A stretch of 64,000 nt of DNA from JAHFUA01 sp963808725. GTDB lineage: Bacteria > Acidobacteriota > Terriglobia > Terriglobales > Acidobacteriaceae. Shown here in pieces: positions 39,701 through 47,311 of the stretch. The stretch is taken from NCBI GenBank assembly GCA_963808725.1, contig CAWEGO010000001.1, positions 496,001-560,000 on the forward strand, given 5' to 3'. Under the pieces are notes generated by a model, which made no database searches, was not told the origin of the DNA, and saw only the letters and a list, made by a program, of their open reading frames with translations. How positions within the stretch are numbered: the stretch's first letter is position 1; each line of letters opens with the position of its first letter. Position numbers and translations under genes: made by a program.

Positions 39701-39908
39701 CCGCCAAGTGTGCCTGTGGGGAATACCGGATCGGGCGGAGGGCCGACTTTATGCCGTCGTGACTGCCGATCCCGCGCAGAAGAGCTTCGACGTGGAGGTT
39801 CTCGACGAGGCAGGAAAACGATACGCACGCGTGAGCGGCTACCGCACAGAGGCGCTCCCCGACAAGGTGGATGCCGAGTCGTTGAAAAAACTGCAGGCAG
39901 TCGCATGA
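30782..39908 (+). CDS. PUFA-synthase-like multidomain megasynthase (KS-AT-KS-4xACP-KR-DH), single frameshift
   Basis: About 3,041 residues once one extra base near 36026 is removed; the span is 3n+1. KS1 (about 1-470) has active Cys217 in 'DAACASAMAA', 'EGHGTST' and 'NIGHLKSAAG'. An acyltransferase (about 600-920) has 'GHSVGEYGAL'. A second ketosynthase-like domain (about 1020-1560) has Cys1270 in 'NAACASTTQG'. Four carrier repeats (about 1725-2175), a ketoreductase ('FLITGAAGS', about 2240-2710) and a hot-dog dehydratase with 'FLHDHQIDGTPVLPGVMG' (about 2740-3041) follow. In every carrier the Ser attachment site is replaced by Thr ('GIDTVKQAE'). No enoylreductase is present. ATG 30782 has an AGGAG site. 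The PPTase lies 21 bases downstream. Product unknown. Confidence 0.9.
36297..37318 (+). repeat. Near-identical tandem carrier-domain repeats (units 2-4)
   Basis: Three units of about 265 bases (36297-36560, 36649-36915, 37056-37318) encode almost the same carrier domain, with long stretches of matching bases, separated by Ala/Pro/Thr linkers that differ. The first carrier (about 35950-36190) is more divergent. The pattern indicates recent duplication or gene conversion, and it would be prone to assembly collapse. Confidence 0.85.
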
Positions 39909-39929
39909 CGCGATAGCGGGCAGGTCTCA

Positions 39930-40694
39930 ATGGAGACGTATTGGCTGGAACAGACCGAAGCCGATCCGCCGGTGCACAATGATTGGCTGAGCGCGGATGA
40001 AGCCATCCTTCTGAGCCACCTCCGGTTCGCGAAGCGGCGCGCCGATTGGAGGCTGGGGCGCTGGACCGCAAAACACGCCGCTGCGGCATGCCTGAATCTG
40101 CCCGGCGATCCGCGCTTCCTCCGGGAAATCGAAGTACGTCCGGCCCCCTCGGGCGCACCCCAGGTCTTTGTCCGCAACCGATTCGCGGCGGTCACTATTT
40201 CCATCAGCCATCGCGCCGGAGTCGCGGTTTGTGCCATCGTGATGGGTGGCGCGCAGCTCGGCTGTGATCTCGAATTGATCGAGCCGCGGGACGAAAGTTT
40301 TGTTGCAGACTACTTTACAGGCGAAGAGCAGGAGTTGATCTCGCGCGCACCCCGGGACGACCAGCCTCGGCTGGTGACTCTGCTCTGGAGCGCAAAGGAG
40401 AGCGCGCTCAAAGCACTGCGCCAGGGGCTGCGAGTCGATACTCGGTGCGTGGCCGTGACATTCGATGCCCCGACGGATTACGAACACGCGGCTGGCGGGC
40501 CTGGGCAATACTCCGAACTGGATCGCTGGCGGCCACTGCAGGTTCGCTATGCCGGAGGCGACATCCTCCACGGCTGGTGGCAAAGTACGGGCCTACTTGT
40601 GCGTACCCTGGTCGGCTCTCCGTCACCACTTCCACCGCTACGGCTTAAGGGTTGCGCCGCGCCCGATCATTCAGCCGACTTGGTGACCATTTAG
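39930..40694 (+). CDS. 4'-phosphopantetheinyl transferase (Sfp type)
   Basis: 254 residues with the Sfp-family magnesium and CoA motifs 'LGCDLELIEPR' (about residue 110) and 'WSAKESALKAL' (about 153), plus the N-terminal 'RFAKRRADWRLGRWTAKHA'. It transfers phosphopantetheine from CoA to carrier proteins. The start lies 21 bases after the megasynthase stop, so it very probably activates those four carrier domains. This is notable because they show Thr instead of Ser. The last 4 bases overlap the stop of the convergent wax ester synthase. Confidence 0.9.
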   Translation: METYWLEQTEADPPVHNDWLSADEAILLSHLRFAKRRADWRLGRWTAKHAAAACLNLPGDPRFLREIEVRPAPSGAPQVFVRNRFAAVTISISHRAGVAVCAIVMGGAQLGCDLELIEPRDESFVADYFTGEEQELISRAPRDDQPRLVTLLWSAKESALKALRQGLRVDTRCVAVTFDAPTDYEHAAGGPGQYSELDRWRPLQVRYAGGDILHGWWQSTGLLVRTLVGSPSPLPPLRLKGCAAPDHSADLVTI

Positions 40695-42196
40695 GCGCTC
40701 GCAGGGAGCAGAACTTCCTCCTCTTTCGCCGCGGGTTTTGGCACGGACACGAGGCTGGGCTTAGGCGGCCCGCGTCTCGGCTGGGGTAACCGGATCCCGG
40801 CGGCTTTCTGCAATTCCGCAAAGCTCAGGCTGAGAAACTTCTCCAAGCGGTGGAAATGCGGCGCGGCCTGCGCATCCCCGGTAAATCCAAAATAGGCCGT
40901 ACCGCTGTAGCTCAGCATGGCGCAGTTGAGCCCCATCTCGCCCCCGATGGGGACGTAAGGGTACCAGCGCAGAATCTTGCGGCCCAGCACATAGAGCGGA
41001 GCTGTCGGTCCCGGCACATTGGTGCAAATGGTGTTGCACAAGCTGATCGGCAACTGGCTCACCAGCGGACCGGCGAGTGCCTGCAAGGCCGACGGAATCA
41101 TGCCTAGCAACGAGCCCGCCAAGCCGACAAACTCGGCTGCATGGCTATTCTTGAGAGCCTGAATTCTGTCGTGCACCGCAGCCAGCAGTCTCCGCGGATT
41201 GCGAACGTCCAACGGAACCGAGACTGAAAGGAACGAGATGCGGTTGCCGAGATCGCCGGGCTTGCTGTTGCCGCGCGTATTCACGGGCACCGCGATCCTG
41301 AGCAGCCGCCCCTTCAGCTTCGCGCCTTGCAGCTCCGCATACCGCCGCAGGGCTGAAGTAAGTACCGTGATCACCACATCGTTGACCGTGGTTTCCGTGA
41401 CCTCTCGGACAGCCTTGATTTCTGCCAGCGGAATCTCGCCCCAAGCGATCCTTTGCGGACCGCGGCATACGACGTTGAAGGGCAAGCGTTCGGCGGGGGT
41501 AGGAATTTCCGGCGGCAGCCGGTTGATGTCGGAAGGCGTCCCATCCGCGTCTCCGGCATTGGAACGCTGTGCAAACTCCAGGGCCTCGGACTGCACGGCC
41601 AGGAGCCGCTGCACGATCGAACTGATGGAGTTCACCAATCCCTCCACCGCGGAGGTTCCAGCATCGCTTGGCGTCGGACGGTGGATGTGGGGAGCTTTTT
41701 TTGCGGGCCCATGCGAGATCGGCTCCGGATCCATCAAAACGTTCATCAGGCCAACGCCGGCGATGCCATCCGCCAGGCAATGATGCAAGCGGACGAGCAT
41801 GGCCGTGCGATCGCCTTTCAACCCCTGCATCAGCGTGATGTCCCATAGCGGATGGCGACGGTCCATCACCACACTCAGAATCTTGGCGGCCGCAGCTTTC
41901 ACATCGGCGTCGGTCCCACGCTTCAGCGTGACCTCGCGGACGTGGTTGCGGATGTCGAATTCGGGATAGTACTCCCACGCCGGGAGACCAAGATTAAAGG
42001 GAGGGATTACGATACGCTGGAAATAGCGGGGGATGAGCGGCAGCTTGGAACTCACGAATTCAATGCAATCGGCAAGGGAGATGGTGCCGTCGAACACCGC
42101 TACGGAGGCGATGTTCAGCGGCATCCCCGGGCGTTCCAGGTACAGGAAGAGCGCGTCTCCCCAGGACAGGCTGTCATTTTTGTGGAGCTGCGACAT
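40691..42196 (-). CDS. Wax ester synthase / diacylglycerol acyltransferase (WS/DGAT)
   Basis: 501 residues. The acyltransferase motif HHxxxDG is present ('VRLHHCLADGIAGVG', about residue 137), together with 'PLNIASVAVFDG' near the N-terminus, 'TVNDVVITVLTSALRRY' and the C-terminal 'CTNVPGPTAPLYVLG'. These bifunctional enzymes esterify fatty alcohols or diacylglycerol with acyl-CoA for storage. The upstream genes are a STAS protein and AdhE (9 and 10 bases apart), forming an operon that could supply alcohol and regulate ester formation. It converges tail to tail with the PPTase of the megasynthase cluster. Confidence 0.92.
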   Translation of the reverse strand: MSQLHKNDSLSWGDALFLYLERPGMPLNIASVAVFDGTISLADCIEFVSSKLPLIPRYFQRIVIPPFNLGLPAWEYYPEFDIRNHVREVTLKRGTDADVKAAAAKILSVVMDRRHPLWDITLMQGLKGDRTAMLVRLHHCLADGIAGVGLMNVLMDPEPISHGPAKKAPHIHRPTPSDAGTSAVEGLVNSISSIVQRLLAVQSEALEFAQRSNAGDADGTPSDINRLPPEIPTPAERLPFNVVCRGPQRIAWGEIPLAEIKAVREVTETTVNDVVITVLTSALRRYAELQGAKLKGRLLRIAVPVNTRGNSKPGDLGNRISFLSVSVPLDVRNPRRLLAAVHDRIQALKNSHAAEFVGLAGSLLGMIPSALQALAGPLVSQLPISLCNTICTNVPGPTAPLYVLGRKILRWYPYVPIGGEMGLNCAMLSYSGTAYFGFTGDAQAAPHFHRLEKFLSLSFAELQKAAGIRLPQPRRGPPKPSLVSVPKPAAKEEEVLLPASA

Positions 42197-42205
42197 AGCC
42201 TCGCC

Positions 42206-42481
42206 TCAAGACAAGAACGAAAATCGCGGCGCCAGCTTCGCCAGCTTGAGCACCTTGTAAACACCGATGTTGACGCCGCGCAGCGCCAGCTTGACTCCTT
42301 GGCCGTCAGCGACGGCGGCGAGCTCCTCTATGGCGGCAAGAGCGGCCGGATCGATCCGGCCTACGGCGGAGAAGTCCAGAACCGCGTGGCCGTCGCCTGA
42401 TTCCAGCTTCTCACCTGCCTGTTGCAGGGCATGGACCACGCCCTGTCCATCAATCTTAAACATCACCGCGATCGTTGCCAT
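42206..42481 (-). CDS. STAS-domain protein (anti-sigma-factor-antagonist fold)
   Basis: 91 residues with the STAS pattern: a first strand, 'GHAVLDFSAVGRIDPAALAA', then 'GVKLALRGVNIGVYKVL' with the family's terminal helix. The usual phosphorylated Ser is Pro in 'RIDPAAL', so it may not be a switchable antagonist. It sits 9 bases before the wax ester synthase and 15 bases after adhE. It may be a regulatory or scaffold partner of these enzymes. An ATG 6 bases upstream is an equal alternative start. Confidence 0.75.
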   Translation of the reverse strand: MATIAVMFKIDGQGVVHALQQAGEKLESGDGHAVLDFSAVGRIDPAALAAIEELAAVADGQGVKLALRGVNIGVYKVLKLAKLAPRFSFLS

Positions 42482-42496
42482 CCGCATACACCTTCC

Positions 42497-45121
42497 TCAT
42501 GCTGTTTGTGCCTGGGAAGCACGCCGGGCTGCGGGCCGTCCCTGGTAAGCGCTCCAAAACAGCTCCTGTAATTCGTTCAACATCGGCATGCGCGGGTTGG
42601 TGCGGCCGGAGGGGTCGTCAAAGGCGATCTTGACCAGGTCCGGCAGCGCACGCTCGAATTCTTCCCGGGAAATTTTCAGGTCGGCGATGGAGCGCGGGAA
42701 CCCCAGTCGATCGAGCAACTCTTCTATCGCCGCGATCAGGTTTTTCACCTTTTCCTCAACCGTACTCCCGCCCAGCCCGAGCAGGTCCGCAATCTGAGCA
42801 TATTTCTTGTCCGCGGTATACGCCCGCTGATTGGCCGAGGGCATGAACTTGCTGGGTACACCGGCGTTGTAGGCAATCACGTGCGGCAGCATGAGCGCGT
42901 TGGCCCGCCCGTGCGCCACGCGGAAGCGCGCGCCGAAAGCGTGAGCGAGCGCATGATTCACACCCACGGAGGCGTTGGCAAAGGCCATCGCTGCGATGCT
43001 GGCGGCGTTGTGCATCATGCTGCGCGCCTCTTCATCGCGTGGGTTCTCGAACGCGACCGGGAGGTACTTAAACGCAAGCTGAATCGCCTGCAGGGCGTTG
43101 GAATCGGTATAGGGCGAAGCGTAGATCGAAACGGCAGCTTCCAAGCCATGGGTCAGGCAATCAATGCCGGTGTCAGCGGTCAAGCCTTTCGGCATCGACA
43201 TAACGAACTGCGGATCCACGATTGCCACATCGGGGGTGAGGGAGTAGTCAGCGAGCGTGACCTTGCGCCCATTCTGCTTGTCGAACATGACGGCAAAGGG
43301 AGTGATCTCACTGCCCGTGCCGCTGGTGGTCGGGATGGCAATCAGCCGCGCCCGGTTGGTTTTTTCGGTCGGGTACTGAACCACGCGCTTGCGGATATCC
43401 AGGAAAGGCGCGGCCAGTTCCTCCAGGTCAGCCTGCGGCGATTCGTACTTGAGCTTCATGATCTTCGCCGCGTCGATCACGGACCCGCCGCCCAGCGCGA
43501 TAATCTGGTCCGCGTGATAGAGCTTGAGGATCTCTACTCCTTCCATCACCACCTTGGCCTCGGGTTCCGCGTCGGGGATCACCGAGACGTGGACGGGAGT
43601 TTGCGCGGGAAGGCAGCGCCGGACAATATCGACGTGGCCCATCTGCTCCAACGCCTGGTTGGTAATGATGATGGTTGAACGCGATGCGAACTGGCCCAGG
43701 TTTTCCGCGGCGTTCATGTTGAAGTAGATCTGGTTAGGAATGCGGAACCACATGTGCGCCGGTGTCCTTCGAGCCACGCGCTTGAGGTTGAGATAGTGGT
43801 AGACGTTTACGTTGTCGGTGGTGCTGTTGCCGCCGCCGGTCCCGCATCCAAACGAGAACGTGGGAACCATGTCGTTATAAACGCCGCCCAGGGCCCCGAT
43901 CGATCCCGGCGAATTCACGATGATCCGTCCTGCGTTGACCGCCTCGCTGAATCTCCGGATGATGTCATCGTTCGTCGAAAAAATGACTGCCGTGTGCCCC
44001 AGCCCGCCGGCATGGTTCACGTCCACACAAACCCTGAGGGCCTCATCCACGGATTTCGCCCGATACACCGCAAGCACCGGGAACAGTTTCTCGGCCGACA
44101 AGGGATAATCGCGGCCCACACCCTGAATGGGCGCAATCAGGAGCTTGGCGTTGGGCTTGACCGAAAGTCCAACCATGCGGGCGATATCGGTGGCTTTCTG
44201 GCCGACGGCCATGGGCTGCATGAACCCGGTCGCGGGATCGATCACCGTGCGCGCCAGCAGCGCCGCCTCTTGCTCGTTGCAGATGTGCGCGCCCAAGTCA
44301 GCAAATTTCTTTAGCATCAGGTCATAGATCTCATCATCGATCACTACCGTCTGCTCGGAGGCGCAAATGGTTCCGTTATCGAACGTCTTGGAGGTGATGA
44401 TGTCCACCACCGCCATGTCCAGATCCGCGGTTTTTTCCAGATAGACCGGAGTATTGCCCGATCCCACGCCCAGGGCGGGCTTGCCGGAACTGTAAGCGGC
44501 TTTCACGGCGCCCGGACCGCCGGTGGCGTCAATCAGGCCAACGTCCTTGTGCCGCATGAGGTAGGCGTTGTCCTGTAGGTCGTGCGCTTCCAGGCAGGTG
44601 AAAACTCCTTCGGGAGCGCCGTGCTTCACCGCCGCCTCATACATGATTCGCACGGCCTCGGAGCAGCAGCGCCAGGCGTTCGGGTGGGGACTGAAAATGA
44701 CCGCGTTCCGGGTCTTGATGGCCATGATGCACTTGAAGAGAACCGTCGAAGTGGGGTTCGTAATCGGGGTGAGGGAGAAAATGACGCCGATCGGCTCCGC
44801 CACCTCGACCAGGCCGCGTTCCGGGAACTCGCGAATTACGCCGACCGTGCGTTTGTCCCTGACGTAGTTGTAGACGAACTCCGTGGCCACCATGTTCTTA
44901 AGGACCTTGTCTTCCAGAACCCCAAGCCTGGTCTCTTCAATGGCCAGGCGGGCCAGATACTGAACCTGTTCCAGGCCGGCGAGGACCATCTGTTTCACAA
45001 TGCGATCGACGTCCTCTTGCGTGCACTGGGTAAAGACGGCGGCGGCGGTTCTGGCCTGGCTTACGAGTCCTTCCAGGTAAGCGATCCGTTCTTCACTGAG
45101 GCTTGAAGGGTTCTCTGGCAT
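42497..45121 (-). CDS. adhE: Bifunctional aldehyde/alcohol dehydrogenase AdhE
   Basis: 874 residues, the normal AdhE length. The N-terminal CoA-acylating aldehyde dehydrogenase domain (about 1-440) has the active Cys in 'FDNGTICASEQTV' and 'GVGSGNTPVYLEKT'. The C-terminal iron-dependent alcohol dehydrogenase (about 455-860) has 'IALGGGSVIDAAKIMKL', 'IPTTSGTGSEITPFAV' and the metal ligands in 'GVNHALAHAFGARF'. It reduces acyl-CoA to alcohol through the aldehyde and forms spirosomes in other bacteria. Here it leads an operon with a STAS protein and WS/DGAT, so the alcohol product may feed wax ester synthesis (inference). Confidence 0.95.
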   Translation of the reverse strand: MPENPSSLSEERIAYLEGLVSQARTAAAVFTQCTQEDVDRIVKQMVLAGLEQVQYLARLAIEETRLGVLEDKVLKNMVATEFVYNYVRDKRTVGVIREFPERGLVEVAEPIGVIFSLTPITNPTSTVLFKCIMAIKTRNAVIFSPHPNAWRCCSEAVRIMYEAAVKHGAPEGVFTCLEAHDLQDNAYLMRHKDVGLIDATGGPGAVKAAYSSGKPALGVGSGNTPVYLEKTADLDMAVVDIITSKTFDNGTICASEQTVVIDDEIYDLMLKKFADLGAHICNEQEAALLARTVIDPATGFMQPMAVGQKATDIARMVGLSVKPNAKLLIAPIQGVGRDYPLSAEKLFPVLAVYRAKSVDEALRVCVDVNHAGGLGHTAVIFSTNDDIIRRFSEAVNAGRIIVNSPGSIGALGGVYNDMVPTFSFGCGTGGGNSTTDNVNVYHYLNLKRVARRTPAHMWFRIPNQIYFNMNAAENLGQFASRSTIIITNQALEQMGHVDIVRRCLPAQTPVHVSVIPDAEPEAKVVMEGVEILKLYHADQIIALGGGSVIDAAKIMKLKYESPQADLEELAAPFLDIRKRVVQYPTEKTNRARLIAIPTTSGTGSEITPFAVMFDKQNGRKVTLADYSLTPDVAIVDPQFVMSMPKGLTADTGIDCLTHGLEAAVSIYASPYTDSNALQAIQLAFKYLPVAFENPRDEEARSMMHNAASIAAMAFANASVGVNHALAHAFGARFRVAHGRANALMLPHVIAYNAGVPSKFMPSANQRAYTADKKYAQIADLLGLGGSTVEEKVKNLIAAIEELLDRLGFPRSIADLKISREEFERALPDLVKIAFDDPSGRTNPRMPMLNELQELFWSAYQGRPAARRASQAQTA

Positions 45122-45621
45122 ATTCTTATCCGATAAAGAAGCAGGGCGGGCGGGAAGTCTGGGATCGGTGTTTCGGATTCCTTAACAGCAAACCCCGGGA
45201 TCAGCCCGCCGCGAAATCGAGCCAAACACATAACAGCTTCAGCCATGAGCGACCGAAAAACTGTGACGTGTCTCACGCTCCTTCGTGACGGGCCACCGGA
45301 CGGGGGGCCCTAGGCTGGCCCGCGGCCGGGCACGGACGCGATGCCGTAAAGCAGGTCTCTGTGGCGCTTCGTTGCTTGCGATGTGAGGGCGTAGTTCTAT
45401 GCCTCGGCCCACCGCTGGAGGCGGGACTGGCGGTATGCGGTATCCAATGGTATTCTGCCCTTGCACAAAACTGCTGCACATTTGCTGCACAAATGAGTAC
45501 GGGGACGCCCCGCAACACCCCTTAACGTCCTCATAACCCCTTGAATCTCCAACAACACGCCACGCTGGAAATTAACACGGCATTAACAAAGCCAGCCGGA
45601 GTGCCGCGTACAATCCCGCTC
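45122..45621. other. Intergenic region between adhE and the STAS gene
   Basis: 500 bases between divergent genes with no supported gene. It contains the dyad at 45262-45277 and, at about 45463-45490, direct repeats of TGCTGCACA-like sequence that are not palindromic. Open frames here are Arg/Pro-rich shadows. Confidence 0.5.
45262..45277. promoter_or_regulatory. Crp/Fnr- or Rex-like dyad upstream of adhE
   Basis: TGTGA-N6-TCACG lies about 140 bases upstream of the adhE start. The half-site spacing fits both Crp/Fnr-family and Rex operators. Rex commonly controls adhE by NADH level. Identity is undecided and chance occurrence is possible. Confidence 0.35.
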
Positions 45622-45975
45622 ATGCCAGATGACCCTTTGCAGGTGGAAAATCTTGAGGGTTCGCGGGAAGGACGCCGCATCCTGCGTTTGACGGGCCCGC
45701 TGACCTTGGCGAACCTTTTCCAGTTTCAAGCCCTGGTGCGGGCGGAGAAAGCGCCGGTGATGATTGTCGACCTGACCAACGTGCCCTACGTGGATTCGGC
45801 GGGAATCGGATCGCTGATGGGGGCGCACGTCACCCGTCAGAAGGAGGGACGCGCGCTGGCGCTGGTGGGCGTCAATAAGCGGGTCAAGGATGCGCTGGAG
45901 GTCACCAGGGTCTTTTCATTCTTCCGGGTTTATCCTACGGTTGCCGAGGCAGAGAGCGCGCTTTCCAACCTCTGA
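45622..45975 (+). CDS. STAS-domain anti-sigma factor antagonist
   Basis: 117 residues starting 'MPDDPLQVENLEGSREG'. It has the classic SpoIIAA-like centre 'VPYVDSAGIGSLMGAHV', with the phosphorylatable Ser in DSAG, followed by 'GRALALVGVNKRVKDALEV' and 'VYPTVAEAESAL'. Such proteins release sigma factors by binding anti-sigma kinases when unphosphorylated. No kinase or sigma gene is nearby. ATG 45622 fits the domain; the frame is open from 45541. It converges with the selenoprotein candidate across 22 bases. Confidence 0.85.
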   Translation: MPDDPLQVENLEGSREGRRILRLTGPLTLANLFQFQALVRAEKAPVMIVDLTNVPYVDSAGIGSLMGAHVTRQKEGRALALVGVNKRVKDALEVTRVFSFFRVYPTVAEAESALSNL

Positions 45976-45997
45976 CCGCCTGCGACAACGCCTGGCC

Positions 45998-46435
45998 TTA
46001 CTGAAGCGCCTTATCCAGGATCGCCGTGATAGTGCTTTCCTCCACTTCTCCGGCAGAGTTATAGACGGCGTTGCCGGAGCGATCCAGCACCACCACGTGC
46101 GGGATAGAGCCGGTGAAATACTTCTTCGCCAGTTCCTGCTGGGCGGGCGACAGCTTGTGATCCAGGTCGATTACCACGAATTGCACCCGGTCCTTGTACT
46201 TCTGATACAGATCAACGGAGCGGCGAGCCTGCCGCTTGGAATTGAATCAACCCTCGCCGTACATGATGATGTAATTCGGCTTGCCGGCGGTGGCTCCGTC
46301 CTCCATGTGATCGCCGGTGATCAGCGGTCCGTCCTGGCTGTCGCTGGAATAGTCCAGGTGGGAATTGAGTTTGAGATTTTTGGCGCCCCAGAGCGGGACC
46401 GCCATCAGCATCAGCAGCAGCACGATTTTGCGCAC
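45998..46435 (-). CDS. Thioredoxin-like secreted protein with in-frame TGA (candidate selenoprotein)
   Basis: 145 residues if the single in-frame TGA at 46249-46247 is read as selenocysteine. GTG 46435 follows an AGGGGG ribosome site and starts a signal peptide ('VRKIVLLLMLMAVPLWGA'). The fold is thioredoxin-like: strand 'NYIIMYGEG', then TGA, then 'FNSKRQARRSVDLYQKYK', strand 'VQFVVIDLDH', and 'GSIPHVVVLDRSGNAVYNSA' with the cis-Pro. The TGA falls exactly where the first redox Cys of a CxxC/CxxS motif belongs (U-F-N-S). A 6-bp hairpin with loop AGGCTC starts 10 bases after the TGA. The alternatives are a nonsense mutation or a sequence error changing a Cys codon. Confidence 0.7.
46219..46249 (-). 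promoter_or_regulatory. Candidate bacterial SECIS hairpin following the TGA
   Basis: On the minus strand TGA (46249-46247) is followed by 10 bases, then the stem AGCGGC / GCCGCT (46236-46231 with 46224-46219) and a six-base loop AGGCTC. The distance of 16 bases from TGA to loop and a G in the second loop position fit the general bacterial SECIS model. The E. coli fdhF loop is AGGTCT. Confidence 0.5.
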
Positions 46436-46512
46436 TTGATCCCCCTGCAGTAAGTACGATCCCCAGCGGCCATTGGATGTGGAGGGCCCCGGAATTGTTG
46501 CATTCCGAAGAG

Positions 46513-47250
46513 TCAGCCCAAATCGCGCGCAACCCGGAACCCGTAATCTGCATACTGAAACTGCGGCGGGATGCTGGACCGCGCGGAGCACCGCGAGATC
46601 TTAATGTGATGCCGCCACGAGCCTCCGCGCGACGACTTGCGGTCGCCGCTCGCCGGCCCTTGCGGATTGCGCTCGGGCGAGAGCGAGTAATAATCCACCT
46701 GGAACCAGTCGCTGCACCACTCGTGTACGTTCTCGCACATCTCGAATAAGCCGTACGCGTTCGGCTCCGATCGCCGGACCGGCTCCGGCCCGCGCTGCCA
46801 CAGGCTCTCATAGCGCGGGCGTGACTGCGGCGGATCATCGCCCCAGGGAAACAGCTTGCCGTCGGCTCCTCCGCGCGCGGCGCGCTCCCACTCGGCTTCG
46901 GTAGGCAGGCGGAAATGCGCGCCCGTGATCTCGGAGAGCCACTCACAATATTCCATCGCTTCGTACCAGGAGACCGCTGTCACGGGCTGCTCGGGATGGT
47001 TGAAGTTAGGATCGCTCCAGGTCGGCGGCGGCGGACGGCGGGTCGCGTCGAGGAATCTTGCGTACTCGGCAACCGTGACCTGGGTTTCGGCCAGCGCGAA
47101 TGAATCCACCCACACGCGATGCACCGGGCGCTCCACATCCTGGCCGGCATCGCAGCCCATGCTGAACCAGCCGGCGGGGATCTCGATCATCTTCGGCTCG
47201 CGCGAGAGGATGCCCGGCTCTGCCGGCATCGGAAGTCCCATCGAAGCCAT
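46513..47250 (-). CDS. Formylglycine-generating-enzyme-like (SUMF) protein lacking the catalytic Cys pair
   Basis: 245 residues covering one SUMF/FGE domain: 'IEIPAGWFSMGCDAGQDVER', 'PVTAVSWYEAMEYCEWLSE', 'FRLPTEAEWERAARGG', 'NAYGLFEMCENVHEWCSDWF' and the terminal 'YADYGFRVARDLG'. In true FGE the segment after RGGS carries two reactive Cys residues; here it reads 'RGGSWRHHIKISRCSARSS', keeping only the structural RCxAR Cys. The protein is therefore probably not a sulfatase activator and may be a binding or other SUMF-fold protein. No signal peptide is evident. It is divergent from the FAD/Fe-S oxidoreductase (61 bases apart). Confidence 0.85.
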   Translation of the reverse strand: MASMGLPMPAEPGILSREPKMIEIPAGWFSMGCDAGQDVERPVHRVWVDSFALAETQVTVAEYARFLDATRRPPPPTWSDPNFNHPEQPVTAVSWYEAMEYCEWLSEITGAHFRLPTEAEWERAARGGADGKLFPWGDDPPQSRPRYESLWQRGPEPVRRSEPNAYGLFEMCENVHEWCSDWFQVDYYSLSPERNPQGPASGDRKSSRGGSWRHHIKISRCSARSSIPPQFQYADYGFRVARDLG

Positions 47251-47311
47251 ACTTGGATTGTAACGCCGGCGCCGATTCCGATTTATACTGCCGGGCTCGG
47301 ATTCTGCCGCA

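Noticed and set aside
45463..45490. TGCTGCACA-type direct repeats as additional PhaR sites
   Set aside because: They lack the inverted GCAG half, so they do not form CTGCN3GCAG.
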